From NCBI GenBank assembly GCA_009697555.1, contig WLQV01000014.1, forward strand, positions 1 to 11,433: a stretch of DNA of 11,433 nt, written 5' to 3'. The number at the start of each line of letters is the position of its first letter. The first letter of the stretch is position 1. The notes below the pieces were generated by a model. The model saw only the letters and a list, made by a program, of their open reading frames with translations. It made no database searches and was not told where the DNA came from. Below are positions 1-6,796 of this stretch, piece after piece. The position numbers were made by a program, and so were the translations under genes. Origin of the DNA: Actinomycetota bacterium. GTDB taxonomy: Bacteria > Actinomycetota > Actinomycetes > Nanopelagicales > Nanopelagicaceae.

Positions 1-31
1 CTAACGCCAATTGAATTCCGCGATTTACCTA

Positions 32-1117
32 TTACTTCACATGCGATGGAAGAAAGGGCAATTTAACAATCTTGGCAGCGCACTCACGGCCACGAACATC
101 GATCATCACTAGATCGCCGATTTTTGCGCTCTGATCAACTAGTGCTAATGCAATACCCACTTTGAGTGTGGGTGAGAATGTTCCACTAGTGACAGTTCCG
201 ATAACTGCACCATCTTTAAGCACATTCATTTCAGCGCGAGGAATGCCGCGCTCCTGGATCTTTAAGCCACGAAGTCTGCGGTAAGTACCCTTTGCTTTTT
301 CACTCTCTAGTGAACTCTTTCCAGTAAAGGCTTTCTTGTCGAATGAAACGGCCCAGGTCGCACTTGCTTGGACTGGTGAGATTTCAAGTGAGAGTTCGTG
401 GCCATGTAATGGATAGCCCATCTCGGTGCGCAATGTGTCACGGGCGCCAAGGCCGCAAATTGCACCGCCTACCGCTGTGATTTCTGTGGCGAGGCGATCC
501 CAGATCGCAGCTGCAATTGCAACAGGAACTACTAACTCGTAGCCGGCTTCGCCTGTGTAGCCAGTGCGACAGAGGATGAGTGAATTTGATTCAAAGTTGA
601 GTTCAGCAAAACTCATGTATTCGAGTTCGGCAAAAAGGTTGAGCTTTCTTAATACTGTTGCAGCAAGTGGGCCTTGAACTGCGAGAACCGCATAATCTTC
701 GTGGAGATTAGTGATTGCAATGCCACTGGGTGCTTTAGCCGAGAGAGCTGCGAGGACTGCAGAATTATTTGAAGCATTTGGTATGAGAAAGAAGTCTGTT
801 GCGCTTTTTCGGTAAACGATGAGGTCATCGATCACACCACCACTGTCATTGCAGAGCAGTGTGTATTGGGCTTGGCTGTCGCTGATGCGCGAGAGATCGT
901 TAGTGAAAATGTCATTGAGGAATTGATCTGCGCCGCTTCCGATAACTGAACCCTTGCCAAGGTGGGAAACATCGAAGAGCCCCACCTTTTCGCGAACTGC
1001 AGCATGTTCAATAAGTACGCCGCTATTGGGATATTCAATCGGCATTAGCCAGCCACCGAAGTCGGCCATCTTGGCGCCGAGGCCTTCGTGGCGCGCATGC
1101 AATGGCGAATGTTTCAT
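32..1117 (-). CDS. gcvT: Glycine cleavage system T protein (aminomethyltransferase)
   Basis: GcvT takes the aminomethyl group from the lipoyl arm of GcvH, passes the one-carbon unit to tetrahydrofolate and releases ammonia, in the cytoplasm. The 361-residue protein is of normal family length. Visible motifs are GAKMADFGGW (14-23), FDVSHLG (48-54), GVIDDLIVY with the likely catalytic Asp at D97 (94-102), the RTGYTGEAGYEL block (184-195), GARDTLRTEMGYPLHGHEL (224-242) and a C-terminal barrel ending in KLPF (352-355). I chose the ATG at 1117 because it gives the usual family N-terminus and lies seven bases after a TAGGTT -10 box, which suggests a leaderless mRNA. A start 20 codons upstream would add unrelated residues and run into the pepA ribosome binding site. 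The gene is divergent from pepA. gcvH and gcvP are not in the window. The family call is secure; the leaderless reading is inference. Confidence 0.95.
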   Translation of the reverse strand: MKHSPLHARHEGLGAKMADFGGWLMPIEYPNSGVLIEHAAVREKVGLFDVSHLGKGSVIGSGADQFLNDIFTNDLSRISDSQAQYTLLCNDSGGVIDDLIVYRKSATDFFLIPNASNNSAVLAALSAKAPSGIAITNLHEDYAVLAVQGPLAATVLRKLNLFAELEYMSFAELNFESNSLILCRTGYTGEAGYELVVPVAIAAAIWDRLATEITAVGGAICGLGARDTLRTEMGYPLHGHELSLEISPVQASATWAVSFDKKAFTGKSSLESEKAKGTYRRLRGLKIQERGIPRAEMNVLKDGAVIGTVTSGTFSPTLKVGIALALVDQSAKIGDLVMIDVRGRECAAKIVKLPFLPSHVK

Positions 1118-1124
1118 ACGGAGC

Positions 1125-1130
1125 AACCTA
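1125..1130 (-). promoter_or_regulatory. Putative -10 box of a leaderless gcvT promoter
   Basis: Reading leftward, TAGGTT is followed by seven bases (GCTCCGT) and then the gcvT ATG. This spacing would place the transcription start at or next to the start codon. TAGGTT fits the actinobacterial TANNNT -10 pattern. I see no good -35 hexamer at 16-18 bp, and no Shine-Dalgarno sequence between the box and the ATG. It forms one arm of the inverted repeat at 1125-1140. Confidence 0.45.
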
Positions 1131-1134
1131 TCGC

Positions 1135-1140
1135 TAGGCT
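1135..1140 (+). promoter_or_regulatory. Putative -10 box for pepA
   Basis: TAGGCT matches the actinobacterial TANNNT -10 pattern and would start transcription near 1147. That gives a leader of about 45 bases carrying the pepA Shine-Dalgarno. TACTAT at 1141-1146 is an alternative -10 box. No clear -35 element is visible upstream of either. Confidence 0.35.
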
Positions 1141-1180
1141 TACTATTACTGGCGCAAGCGAGCCAGAATTTTTGCAATCG

Positions 1181-1186
1181 AAGGAG
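1181..1186 (+). promoter_or_regulatory. Shine-Dalgarno AAGGAG deciding the pepA GTG start
   Basis: AAGGAG lies five bases before the GTG at 1192. It is a strong ribosome binding site at good spacing and selects this GTG over later in-frame starts. Confidence 0.8.
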
Positions 1187-1191
1187 TTCGA

Positions 1192-2682
1192 GTGGCTAAG
1201 TTGGAGATCACATCTGGTGTTATCGATGATGAAATTCTTGTTGTCGGATTAGCAACGAAGAAGAAATCCCTTGTCATCGAATCAGGTTCGGTCACTATCG
1301 ATACTGCCGCCCTACTTGGTGCACTCGCAGATTTAGGTGCTACTGGGGCCGCTGATGAAATTATCAAAGTGCCGGGTACATCAACTCGCCTGATTGTTTT
1401 CACAGGTCTTGGCACGGCAAGTAAGAAGTACTCACATGAAGTTTTGCGTCGCGCAGCAGGTGCTGCCGCCCGCTCACTTGCAGGAAATAAGAGCGCGACA
1501 TTTGCGCTGCCAGCAAGTAATAAGGCAGGCGTTGCCGCGGTTGCTGAAGGTAGTGCGCTCGGTGCCTATTCCTTTACTGAATTTCGTGGATCAACCAAGG
1601 CCGACCAGAAGTTGCCGCTGCAGAACATTGCAATTCACAGCAGCGAGGTCAACAAGAAAGAGGGCGGGCAGATTGTTGCGCGCGCGATGATTCTGGCTAA
1701 GTACACACATTTAGTGCGCGATCTCATTAATACCCCTCCTAGCCATTTAACTCCTGCATCATTTTGTGATGCTTTGAAGAAAGCTGTTACTAGCGCCGGT
1801 GGCACAGGTGCACATCTGAAAGTTTCGATTCTCGATGAGAAGCAACTCAAAGCAAATGGCTACGGCGGAATTGTTGGCGTTGGACAAGGTTCGGCTAATC
1901 CCCCACGTTTGTTGCACATCTCTTACAAGCCAACCAAGAGCAAGAAGCACTTTGCTTATGTTGGCAAGGGAATTACTTTCGATACTGGCGGCCTTGCACT
2001 CAAGCCTGCGGCCGGTATGGAAGCGATGAAATCAGATATGAGCGGTGCTGCCGCAGTCTGTGGCGCGATCCTTGCTATTGCTGAATTGAAGTTGCCGATC
2101 GCAATTGATGCATGGGCTCCTCTTGCGGAGAACATGGTCAGCGATACTGCGACAAGGCCAAGCGACATCATCAGTATTTACGGTGGGAAAACTGTTGAAG
2201 TTCTTAATCCTGATGCAGAAGGTCGCTTAGTTTTGGCCGATGCGCTGCAACGTGCACAAGAGGCAGGAAAGAAAACCCTCGATGGCATCGTCGATGTTGC
2301 AACGCTGACTGGTGCACAAGTTGTTGCACTCGGAACTCGCACTAGTGCGGTTATGACCAACAACGAAGATTTCCGAAGTGAATTACTTGCCGCAACCGAA
2401 CTCAGTGGCGAAGCGTTCTGGCCGATGCCATTGCCAGAGGAGTTGCGTGCATCACTTGATTCACCAGTGGCCGACATTGCAAATATCGGCGATCGAATGG
2501 GCGGAATGTTAGTGGCCGGACTCTTCTTAAAAGAGTTCATCGATAACGATCTGCCATGGTTGCACTTAGACATTGCAGGTCCTGCTTATAACGAGAGCCA
2601 ACCACATGGCTATACCCCAGTAGGTGGCACTGGCATCGCGCTGCGCTCCTTGGTGGTTTTGGCAGAAGAGAGTTGCCGCTAG
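1192..2682 (+). CDS. pepA: Leucyl aminopeptidase (M17 family, cytosol aminopeptidase)
   Basis: This is a cytosolic two-metal aminopeptidase that removes N-terminal residues from peptides during protein turnover. The protein has 496 residues, normal for M17. The N-terminal macrodomain-like part covers about 1-160 and the catalytic domain about 165-490. Catalytic and metal-binding residues are all visible by family comparison: K259 and D264 in GKGITFDTGG, K271, D282 in KSDMSG, D341 and E343, and R345. The signature motif reads NPDAEGRL (339-346) where the family has NTDAEGRL; this Thr-to-Pro change is unusual. The GTG start has an AAGGAG ribosome binding site. The stop is followed by a second in-frame TAG. 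The gene is divergent from gcvT and 69 bases upstream of lpdA, so it may be co-transcribed with the E3-E2 genes. Mycobacterial pepB occupies a comparable place, from memory. Confidence 0.97.
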   Translation: MAKLEITSGVIDDEILVVGLATKKKSLVIESGSVTIDTAALLGALADLGATGAADEIIKVPGTSTRLIVFTGLGTASKKYSHEVLRRAAGAAARSLAGNKSATFALPASNKAGVAAVAEGSALGAYSFTEFRGSTKADQKLPLQNIAIHSSEVNKKEGGQIVARAMILAKYTHLVRDLINTPPSHLTPASFCDALKKAVTSAGGTGAHLKVSILDEKQLKANGYGGIVGVGQGSANPPRLLHISYKPTKSKKHFAYVGKGITFDTGGLALKPAAGMEAMKSDMSGAAAVCGAILAIAELKLPIAIDAWAPLAENMVSDTATRPSDIISIYGGKTVEVLNPDAEGRLVLADALQRAQEAGKKTLDGIVDVATLTGAQVVALGTRTSAVMTNNEDFRSELLAATELSGEAFWPMPLPEELRASLDSPVADIANIGDRMGGMLVAGLFLKEFIDNDLPWLHLDIAGPAYNESQPHGYTPVGGTGIALRSLVVLAEESCR

Positions 2683-2740
2683 TAGGCGGTTCGCTTCAAT
2701 CCGCGATGAGTGGCAAGATAAGCAATAGGCAATCCGCGCG

Positions 2741-2746
2741 AAAGGG
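2741..2746 (+). promoter_or_regulatory. Shine-Dalgarno AAAGGG deciding the lpdA GTG start
   Basis: AAAGGG sits five bases before the GTG at 2752. The resulting N-terminus (AQFDLVVLGGGSGG) puts the FAD-binding Rossmann motif at its usual distance from the start. Confidence 0.65.
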
Positions 2747-2751
2747 TAATT

Positions 2752-4119
2752 GTGGCGCAATTTGATTTAGTAGTTCTCGGTGGCGGAAGCGGCGGATATG
2801 CAGCTTCATTACGAGCCGCACAATTGGGTTTATCAGTGGCTCTCATTGAAGGCGAAAAACTCGGCGGAACCTGTCTTCACAAAGGTTGTATCCCAACCAA
2901 GGCCCTGCTCCACTCTGGCGAGATCGCTGACAACACGCGCGATGCCAGTCACTTCGGAATTAATGCACAATTAATCGGCATTGACATGGTTGCAGTCAAT
3001 GCTTACAAAGATGGCGTAATCGCCAAGCTCTACAAAGGTTTGCAAGGTCTTGTGAAATCCCGCAACATCACTTTTGTTGAAGGATTTGGAAAGCTAGTTG
3101 GCCCCAATACAGTTGAAGTAAATGGCCAACGCTATGAAGGCAAGAACATCATTCTCGCTACCGGTTCCTATCCCCGCACTCTGCCTGGACTTGAAATCGA
3201 TGGCACGACAATCATCACCAGCGAAGAAGCGCTCAACATGACAACAATTCCAGCGCGAGTGATCGTGCTGGGCGGCGGAGTTATTGGTTGCGAGTTCGCA
3301 TCGGTCTGGAAATCATTCGGCGCCGATGTCACCATCATCGAAGGTCTGCCACGACTGATTGCAGCCGAAGATGAGAGCTCAAGCAAGCAGCTAGAGCGCG
3401 CCTTCCGCAAGCGCGGTATCAACTTTGAAGTGGGAACGAAATTCCAGAGCGTGGCCAAAGATGCATCAGGTGTCACAGTCACACTCGAAAATGGCAAGAC
3501 ATTCAGCGCTGACCTACTTCTTGTTGCAGTCGGTCGCGGACCAGTTTCTGCCAACTTGGGTTATGAAGCTCAAGGTATTGCGATGGAGCGCGGTTATGTT
3601 CTCGTCGACAACAAGTGCCGCACCAATGTTCCTGGAATTTGGGCCGTTGGCGATTTGATCCCAACCCTGCAACTTGCACACGTTGGTTTTGCTGAAGGAA
3701 TTCTCGTTGCCGAAGAGATTGCTGGACTTAATCCTCGTCCTATTAATTACGATGGCGTGCCACGTGTTACATACTCCGAGCCAGAAGTTGCCTCAGTTGG
3801 TTTAACAACTGCCCAAGCAAAAGAGCGCGGCCATGATGTTGTGGAACTTACTTATGATTTAGCTGGCAATGGCAAGGCAAATATCTTGCGCACTAGTGGT
3901 TCAGTGAAATTAGTGGCAGCAAAGAATGGCCCAGTCCTTGGAATCCACTTGGTCGGATCGCGCGTTGGCGAACTTCTGGCTGAAGCGCAATTGATCTTCA
4001 ATTGGGAGGCGAGCGCCGATGATGTCGCTCCTCTTCTCCACGCTCACCCCACCATGTCAGAGGCGATGGGCGAAGCTCACATGGCTCTGGCTGGTAAACC
4101 GCTCCACGCTCATGGCTAA
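2752..4119 (+). CDS. lpdA: Dihydrolipoyl dehydrogenase (E3)
   Basis: This FAD flavoenzyme reoxidises dihydrolipoyl groups on E2 proteins and on GcvH, passing electrons to NAD+. The protein has 455 residues, normal for E3. Visible in order: the FAD Rossmann motif GGGSGG (10-15), the redox disulfide in GGTCLHKGCIP (C41 and C46), ATGSYPR (136-142), the NAD-binding GGGVIG (174-179), the second FAD motif around AVGDL (298-302), and the C-terminal dimer interface with HAHPTMSEA, where H432 and E437 form the catalytic dyad. All key residues are present, so this is a true E3 and not merely a related disulfide reductase. It lies 51 bases upstream of the E2 gene, as expected for subunits of one complex. 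No strong promoter of its own is visible. It probably serves both 2-oxoacid dehydrogenases and the glycine cleavage system. Confidence 0.98.
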   Translation: MAQFDLVVLGGGSGGYAASLRAAQLGLSVALIEGEKLGGTCLHKGCIPTKALLHSGEIADNTRDASHFGINAQLIGIDMVAVNAYKDGVIAKLYKGLQGLVKSRNITFVEGFGKLVGPNTVEVNGQRYEGKNIILATGSYPRTLPGLEIDGTTIITSEEALNMTTIPARVIVLGGGVIGCEFASVWKSFGADVTIIEGLPRLIAAEDESSSKQLERAFRKRGINFEVGTKFQSVAKDASGVTVTLENGKTFSADLLLVAVGRGPVSANLGYEAQGIAMERGYVLVDNKCRTNVPGIWAVGDLIPTLQLAHVGFAEGILVAEEIAGLNPRPINYDGVPRVTYSEPEVASVGLTTAQAKERGHDVVELTYDLAGNGKANILRTSGSVKLVAAKNGPVLGIHLVGSRVGELLAEAQLIFNWEASADDVAPLLHAHPTMSEAMGEAHMALAGKPLHAHG

Positions 4120-4157
4120 ACTGCACCTTGCATAGATGTTCGATCGATTGATGTCCG

Positions 4158-4163
4158 AAGGAG
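4158..4163 (+). promoter_or_regulatory. Shine-Dalgarno AAGGAG of sucB
   Basis: AAGGAG lies seven bases before the ATG at 4171. A nearer ATG at 4166 is out of frame. This supports the start that gives the lipoyl-domain N-terminus [13 protein letters not shown]. Confidence 0.75.
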
Positions 4164-4170
4164 AGATGAG

Positions 4171-5907
4171 ATGACTTACTCAGTACAGATGCCCGCCCTT
4201 GGTGAGAGCGTCACTGAAGGAACTGTCACTCGCTGGCTCAAGAATGAGGGCGACAGCATCAAAGTCGACGAACCATTACTAGAAGTTTCTACCGACAAAG
4301 TTGATACCGAAATTCCATCCCCCGTTGCTGGAATTTTGCAGAAGATTGTTGTTGCAGTTGATCAGACTGTTGCTGTTGGCGCCGAACTTGCTGTGATTGC
4401 AACCGATGGCGCCGCTGCTGCTCCGGTTGTCGCCGCTCCCGTTGCCGCCGCACCTACTCCACCACCTCCACCACCTGTTGCACATGTTGCACCTGTTGTT
4501 GCAGCGCCAGTTGTTGTAGCTCCTGTAGCTGTTGCACCTGCTGCCGCAGCTCCCGTTTCAGCTGGAGCCGGAACTGTCATCACGATGCCAGCCCTTGGTG
4601 AATCTGTCTCTGAAGGAACCGTCACTCGCTGGCTCAAGAGCGTTGGCGAGAGCGTTGCAGTTGATGAGGCGCTCCTTGAAGTCTCTACCGACAAAGTTGA
4701 TACCGAAATTCCATCCCCAGTTGCTGGCGTACTCACCGCAATCGATGTGCCAGTCGACACCACTGTCGCTGTTGGCGCTCGCTTAGGAATGATTTCATCT
4801 TCATCTTCTGCACCTGTAGCGGCCGCACCTGTGATTGCACCAGCACCAGTAGTTGCAGCACCTGCCCCCGTTATTGCACCACCAGTTGTAGTCGCACCTG
4901 TTGCTGCACCTGTCGCCGCAGCACCCGTAGTTGCTGCACCTGTCGCAGCAGTTGCTGTTGCGGCTGCTCCAGTAACTCAACCCTCTGATGCTTATGTCAC
5001 TCCTATTGTGCGCAAGCTCGCATCTGAACTCGGCGTGAATCTGGCATCAGTTCGTGGCAGCGGTGTTGGCGGAAGAATTCGCAAGGAAGATGTTCAAGCA
5101 GCGGCTAAGCCAGTTGCGGCAACAGTTACAAGTGCACCAGTTGCAGCAACAACATCTGCGCCACGTCCTGCTGCAGTTGCTGCTTCACCACTTCGCGGCA
5201 CCACAGTTCAAATGTCTCGTCTGCGCAAAGTTATTGCCGCTCGCATGGTGGAGTCGCTCCAAGTCAGCGCCCAACTCACCACTGTGATCGAAGTAGATGT
5301 CACAAAGATTTCTCGACTCCGCAACCGCGCTAAGGCAACATTTGAAGGCCGCGAAGGTGTGAAGTTAACATTCCTTCCCTTCTTCGCTGTTGCAGTCTGC
5401 GAAGCGCTTAAACAACATCCAGTTCTTAATTCATCAGTTGATGGTGATCAGATTACTTATCACTCAGCAGAGCACCTTGGCATTGCAGTAGATACCGAGC
5501 GCGGCTTGTTGGTTCCAGTAATCCATAACGCAGGTGACCTCAACATGGGTGGGGTTGCTCGCAAAATTGCAGATCTTGCTGCGCGCACTCGCGACAATAA
5601 GGTCACACCAGATGAATTAGGTGGCGGCACATTTACTCTCACTAATACCGGAAGTCGTGGCGCACTCTTTGATACGCCAATCATCAATCAACCACAGGTG
5701 GCAATCCTTGGCCTTGGCGCAGTTGTGAAGCGTCCGATGGTTGTTAAGGGCGAAGATGGCGGCGAGACAATTGCGATTCGCGACATGGTTTATCTGGGTC
5801 TCTCCTACGATCATCGCGTTGTTGATGGCGCAGATGCAGCTCGCTTCCTTGTGACTTTGAAAGAGCGCTTAGAAGCTGGAAATTTCGAAGCCGATCTAGG
5901 CCTCTAA
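4171..5907 (+). CDS. sucB: Dihydrolipoamide acyltransferase, E2 of 2-oxoacid dehydrogenase (SucB/DlaT type)
   Basis: This is the core subunit of the 2-oxoglutarate and/or pyruvate dehydrogenase complex. It carries acyl groups on lipoyl arms from E1 to coenzyme A. In its 578 residues I see: lipoyl domain 1 (about 1-78, lipoylated K43 in STDKVDTE); an Ala/Pro/Val linker (80-134); lipoyl domain 2 (about 135-210, K175 in an identical motif); a second linker (211-270); the peripheral subunit-binding domain (about 274-310, [14 protein letters not shown] and [11 protein letters not shown]); a short linker; and the catalytic domain (about 343-578) with DHRVVDG (547-553, catalytic H548 and D552). Two lipoyl domains are typical of the actinobacterial E2. 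In related actinobacteria one such E2 serves both complexes, so sucB and dlaT are both fair names. The gene lies between lpdA and the SDR, which starts one base after its stop. No E1 gene is in the window. Confidence 0.97.
   Translation: MTYSVQMPALGESVTEGTVTRWLKNEGDSIKVDEPLLEVSTDKVDTEIPSPVAGILQKIVVAVDQTVAVGAELAVIATDGAAAAPVVAAPVAAAPTPPPPPPVAHVAPVVAAPVVVAPVAVAPAAAAPVSAGAGTVITMPALGESVSEGTVTRWLKSVGESVAVDEALLEVSTDKVDTEIPSPVAGVLTAIDVPVDTTVAVGARLGMISSSSSAPVAAAPVIAPAPVVAAPAPVIAPPVVVAPVAAPVAAAPVVAAPVAAVAVAAAPVTQPSDAYVTPIVRKLASELGVNLASVRGSGVGGRIRKEDVQAAAKPVAATVTSAPVAATTSAPRPAAVAASPLRGTTVQMSRLRKVIAARMVESLQVSAQLTTVIEVDVTKISRLRNRAKATFEGREGVKLTFLPFFAVAVCEALKQHPVLNSSVDGDQITYHSAEHLGIAVDTERGLLVPVIHNAGDLNMGGVARKIADLAARTRDNKVTPDELGGGTFTLTNTGSRGALFDTPIINQPQVAILGLGAVVKRPMVVKGEDGGETIAIRDMVYLGLSYDHRVVDGADAARFLVTLKERLEAGNFEADLGL
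4288..4322 (+). repeat. Direct repeat copy 1, lipoyl domain 1 of sucB
   Basis: These 35 bases are identical to 4684-4718, exactly 396 bases (132 codons) downstream. They encode the lysine turn that receives lipoate ([11 protein letters not shown]). Synonymous positions match throughout, while the surrounding domain sequence has diverged. Confidence 0.9.
4684..4718 (+). repeat. Direct repeat copy 2, lipoyl domain 2 of sucB
   Basis: This is the second copy of the 35-base identical block at 4288-4322, around the K175 codon. A shorter identical run of 19 bases, GTCACTCGCTGGCTCAAGA, lies upstream in both domains. The pattern shows an internal tandem domain duplication. Confidence 0.9.
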
Positions 5908-5908
5908 C

Positions 5909-6796
5909 ATGGCCGTTCCACAACGCATTGCAGTTACCGGTACAACCGGATTAATTGGCAGCGCACTTGTCGGTCATCTCAAAGCAGAGGGCCACACCGT
6001 GCAGCGTTTGGTGCGCCGTCCAGCACTTACTCCCGAAGAAGTTACTTGGGATCCTAAGAAAGGCACCGTCGATTTAGCAGCCCTGGAAGGCGTCGATGCG
6101 ATCATTCACTTAGCTGGTGCAGGTGTTGGCGATAAGCGTTGGAGCAAGAAATACCGCGCTGAAATTCTCAATTCACGTCTACTTGGTACAACCACTATTG
6201 CAAGTGCAGTTAACACACTCAAGCCATCGCTCTTTATCTGCGCATCTGCCATGGGTTACTACGGCGAGACTGGGAATCGCGCAGTTATTGAGAGCGATCG
6301 TCCTGGCAATGATTTTCTTGCAACGGTCTGTAAAGAGTGGGAAGGCGCCGCTGATTTAGTAAGAGATGTTCGTACCGTTAAATTGCGCACCGGACTTGTT
6401 TTAGATCCTGCAGATGGCGCACTCGGCAAGATGTTGCCACTCTTTCGCTTTGGTCTGGGTGGAAAACTAGGTTCAGGTAAGCAATGGTGGTCTTGGATCA
6501 CACTTCACGATGTCATCCGCGCAATCACATTCGCAATTGAGAACGACATTTCCGGCCCAATAAATCTCACCTCTCCAAATCCTGCAACTAATCAGGAGTT
6601 CACTGCCGCACTTGCTCGCGCGCTACGTCGCCCCGCGCTGCTGCCAGTGCCAGGATTTGCACTCAAAATTGCACTCGGTGGTTTCTCTGCTGAAATTTTA
6701 GGATCGAAGAAAGTTCTACCTCAAGCACTGACCGATGCTGGTTTTACTTTTGATTACCCACACTTGGCTCCGGCTATCGCCGAACTAGTCGACTAA
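5909..6796 (+). CDS. TIGR01777-type NAD(P)-dependent SDR epimerase (YfcH-like)
   Basis: This is an extended short-chain dehydrogenase/reductase of the YfcH/TIGR01777 group, whose substrate is not known. The protein has 295 residues, normal for the group. It shows the N-terminal nucleotide-binding motif TGTTGLIG (10-17), IIHLAGAGVGDKRW, the SAMGYYGETG active-site region with the family tyrosines, and LRTGLVL. A C-terminal DUF1731-like stretch runs from RRPALLPVPGFALK to GSKKVLPQALTDAGF. The ATG lies one base after the sucB stop, so translation is almost certainly coupled to the E2 gene. The local ribosome binding site (AGG inside the end of sucB) is weak, which fits coupling. The last 23 bases overlap the convergent oxidoreductase gene. 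From memory, mycobacteria keep a similar SDR between dlaT and lipB, which hints at a link to lipoate or 2-oxoacid dehydrogenase function. Confidence 0.9.
   Translation: MAVPQRIAVTGTTGLIGSALVGHLKAEGHTVQRLVRRPALTPEEVTWDPKKGTVDLAALEGVDAIIHLAGAGVGDKRWSKKYRAEILNSRLLGTTTIASAVNTLKPSLFICASAMGYYGETGNRAVIESDRPGNDFLATVCKEWEGAADLVRDVRTVKLRTGLVLDPADGALGKMLPLFRFGLGGKLGSGKQWWSWITLHDVIRAITFAIENDISGPINLTSPNPATNQEFTAALARALRRPALLPVPGFALKIALGGFSAEILGSKKVLPQALTDAGFTFDYPHLAPAIAELVD

Larger units (their letters stand above)
1125..1140. repeat. Inverted repeat with outward-facing TAGG(T/C)T arms, gcvT/pepA spacer
   Basis: The sequence AACCTA-TCGC-TAGGCT is a near-perfect inverted repeat, with one mismatch in the 6-bp arms and a 4-bp centre. 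It lies in the divergent spacer between gcvT and pepA. Each arm reads outward as a TANNNT -10 box. An almost identical element, with perfect arms, lies in the other divergent spacer at 10176-10191. It could be two back-to-back promoters or an operator; the sequence alone does not decide. Confidence 0.6.

Noticed and set aside
1-31. Possible start of a leftward gene downstream of gcvT (TTG at 10-8)
   Set aside because: Too few bases remain to judge. There is no clear ribosome binding site and no motif.
1-66. Open plus-strand frame from the left edge ending at TAA 64-66, a possible 3' end of a convergent gene
   Set aside because: Only 21 codons are visible, with no recognisable motif and with rare codons (CTA, AGG), and it overlaps the end of gcvT by 35 bases. 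Probably chance, though the edge prevents a firm decision.
1118-1177. A 20-codon upstream extension of gcvT to an ATG at 1177
   Set aside because: The extra residues do not match the GcvT family N-terminus, overlap the pepA leader, and would lie upstream of the likely transcription start.
4120-4170. A separate promoter for sucB in the 51-base lpdA-sucB spacer
   Set aside because: The AT-rich piece near 4130 does not give a TANNNT box with a matching -35. Co-transcription with lpdA is the simpler reading.
4362-4763. A 133-codon leftward open frame within sucB
   Set aside because: It is the antisense of the Ala/Pro/Val linker and lipoyl coding region. The composition (Gly, Thr, Ala) is what low-complexity antisense gives, and the sense strand is clearly E2.
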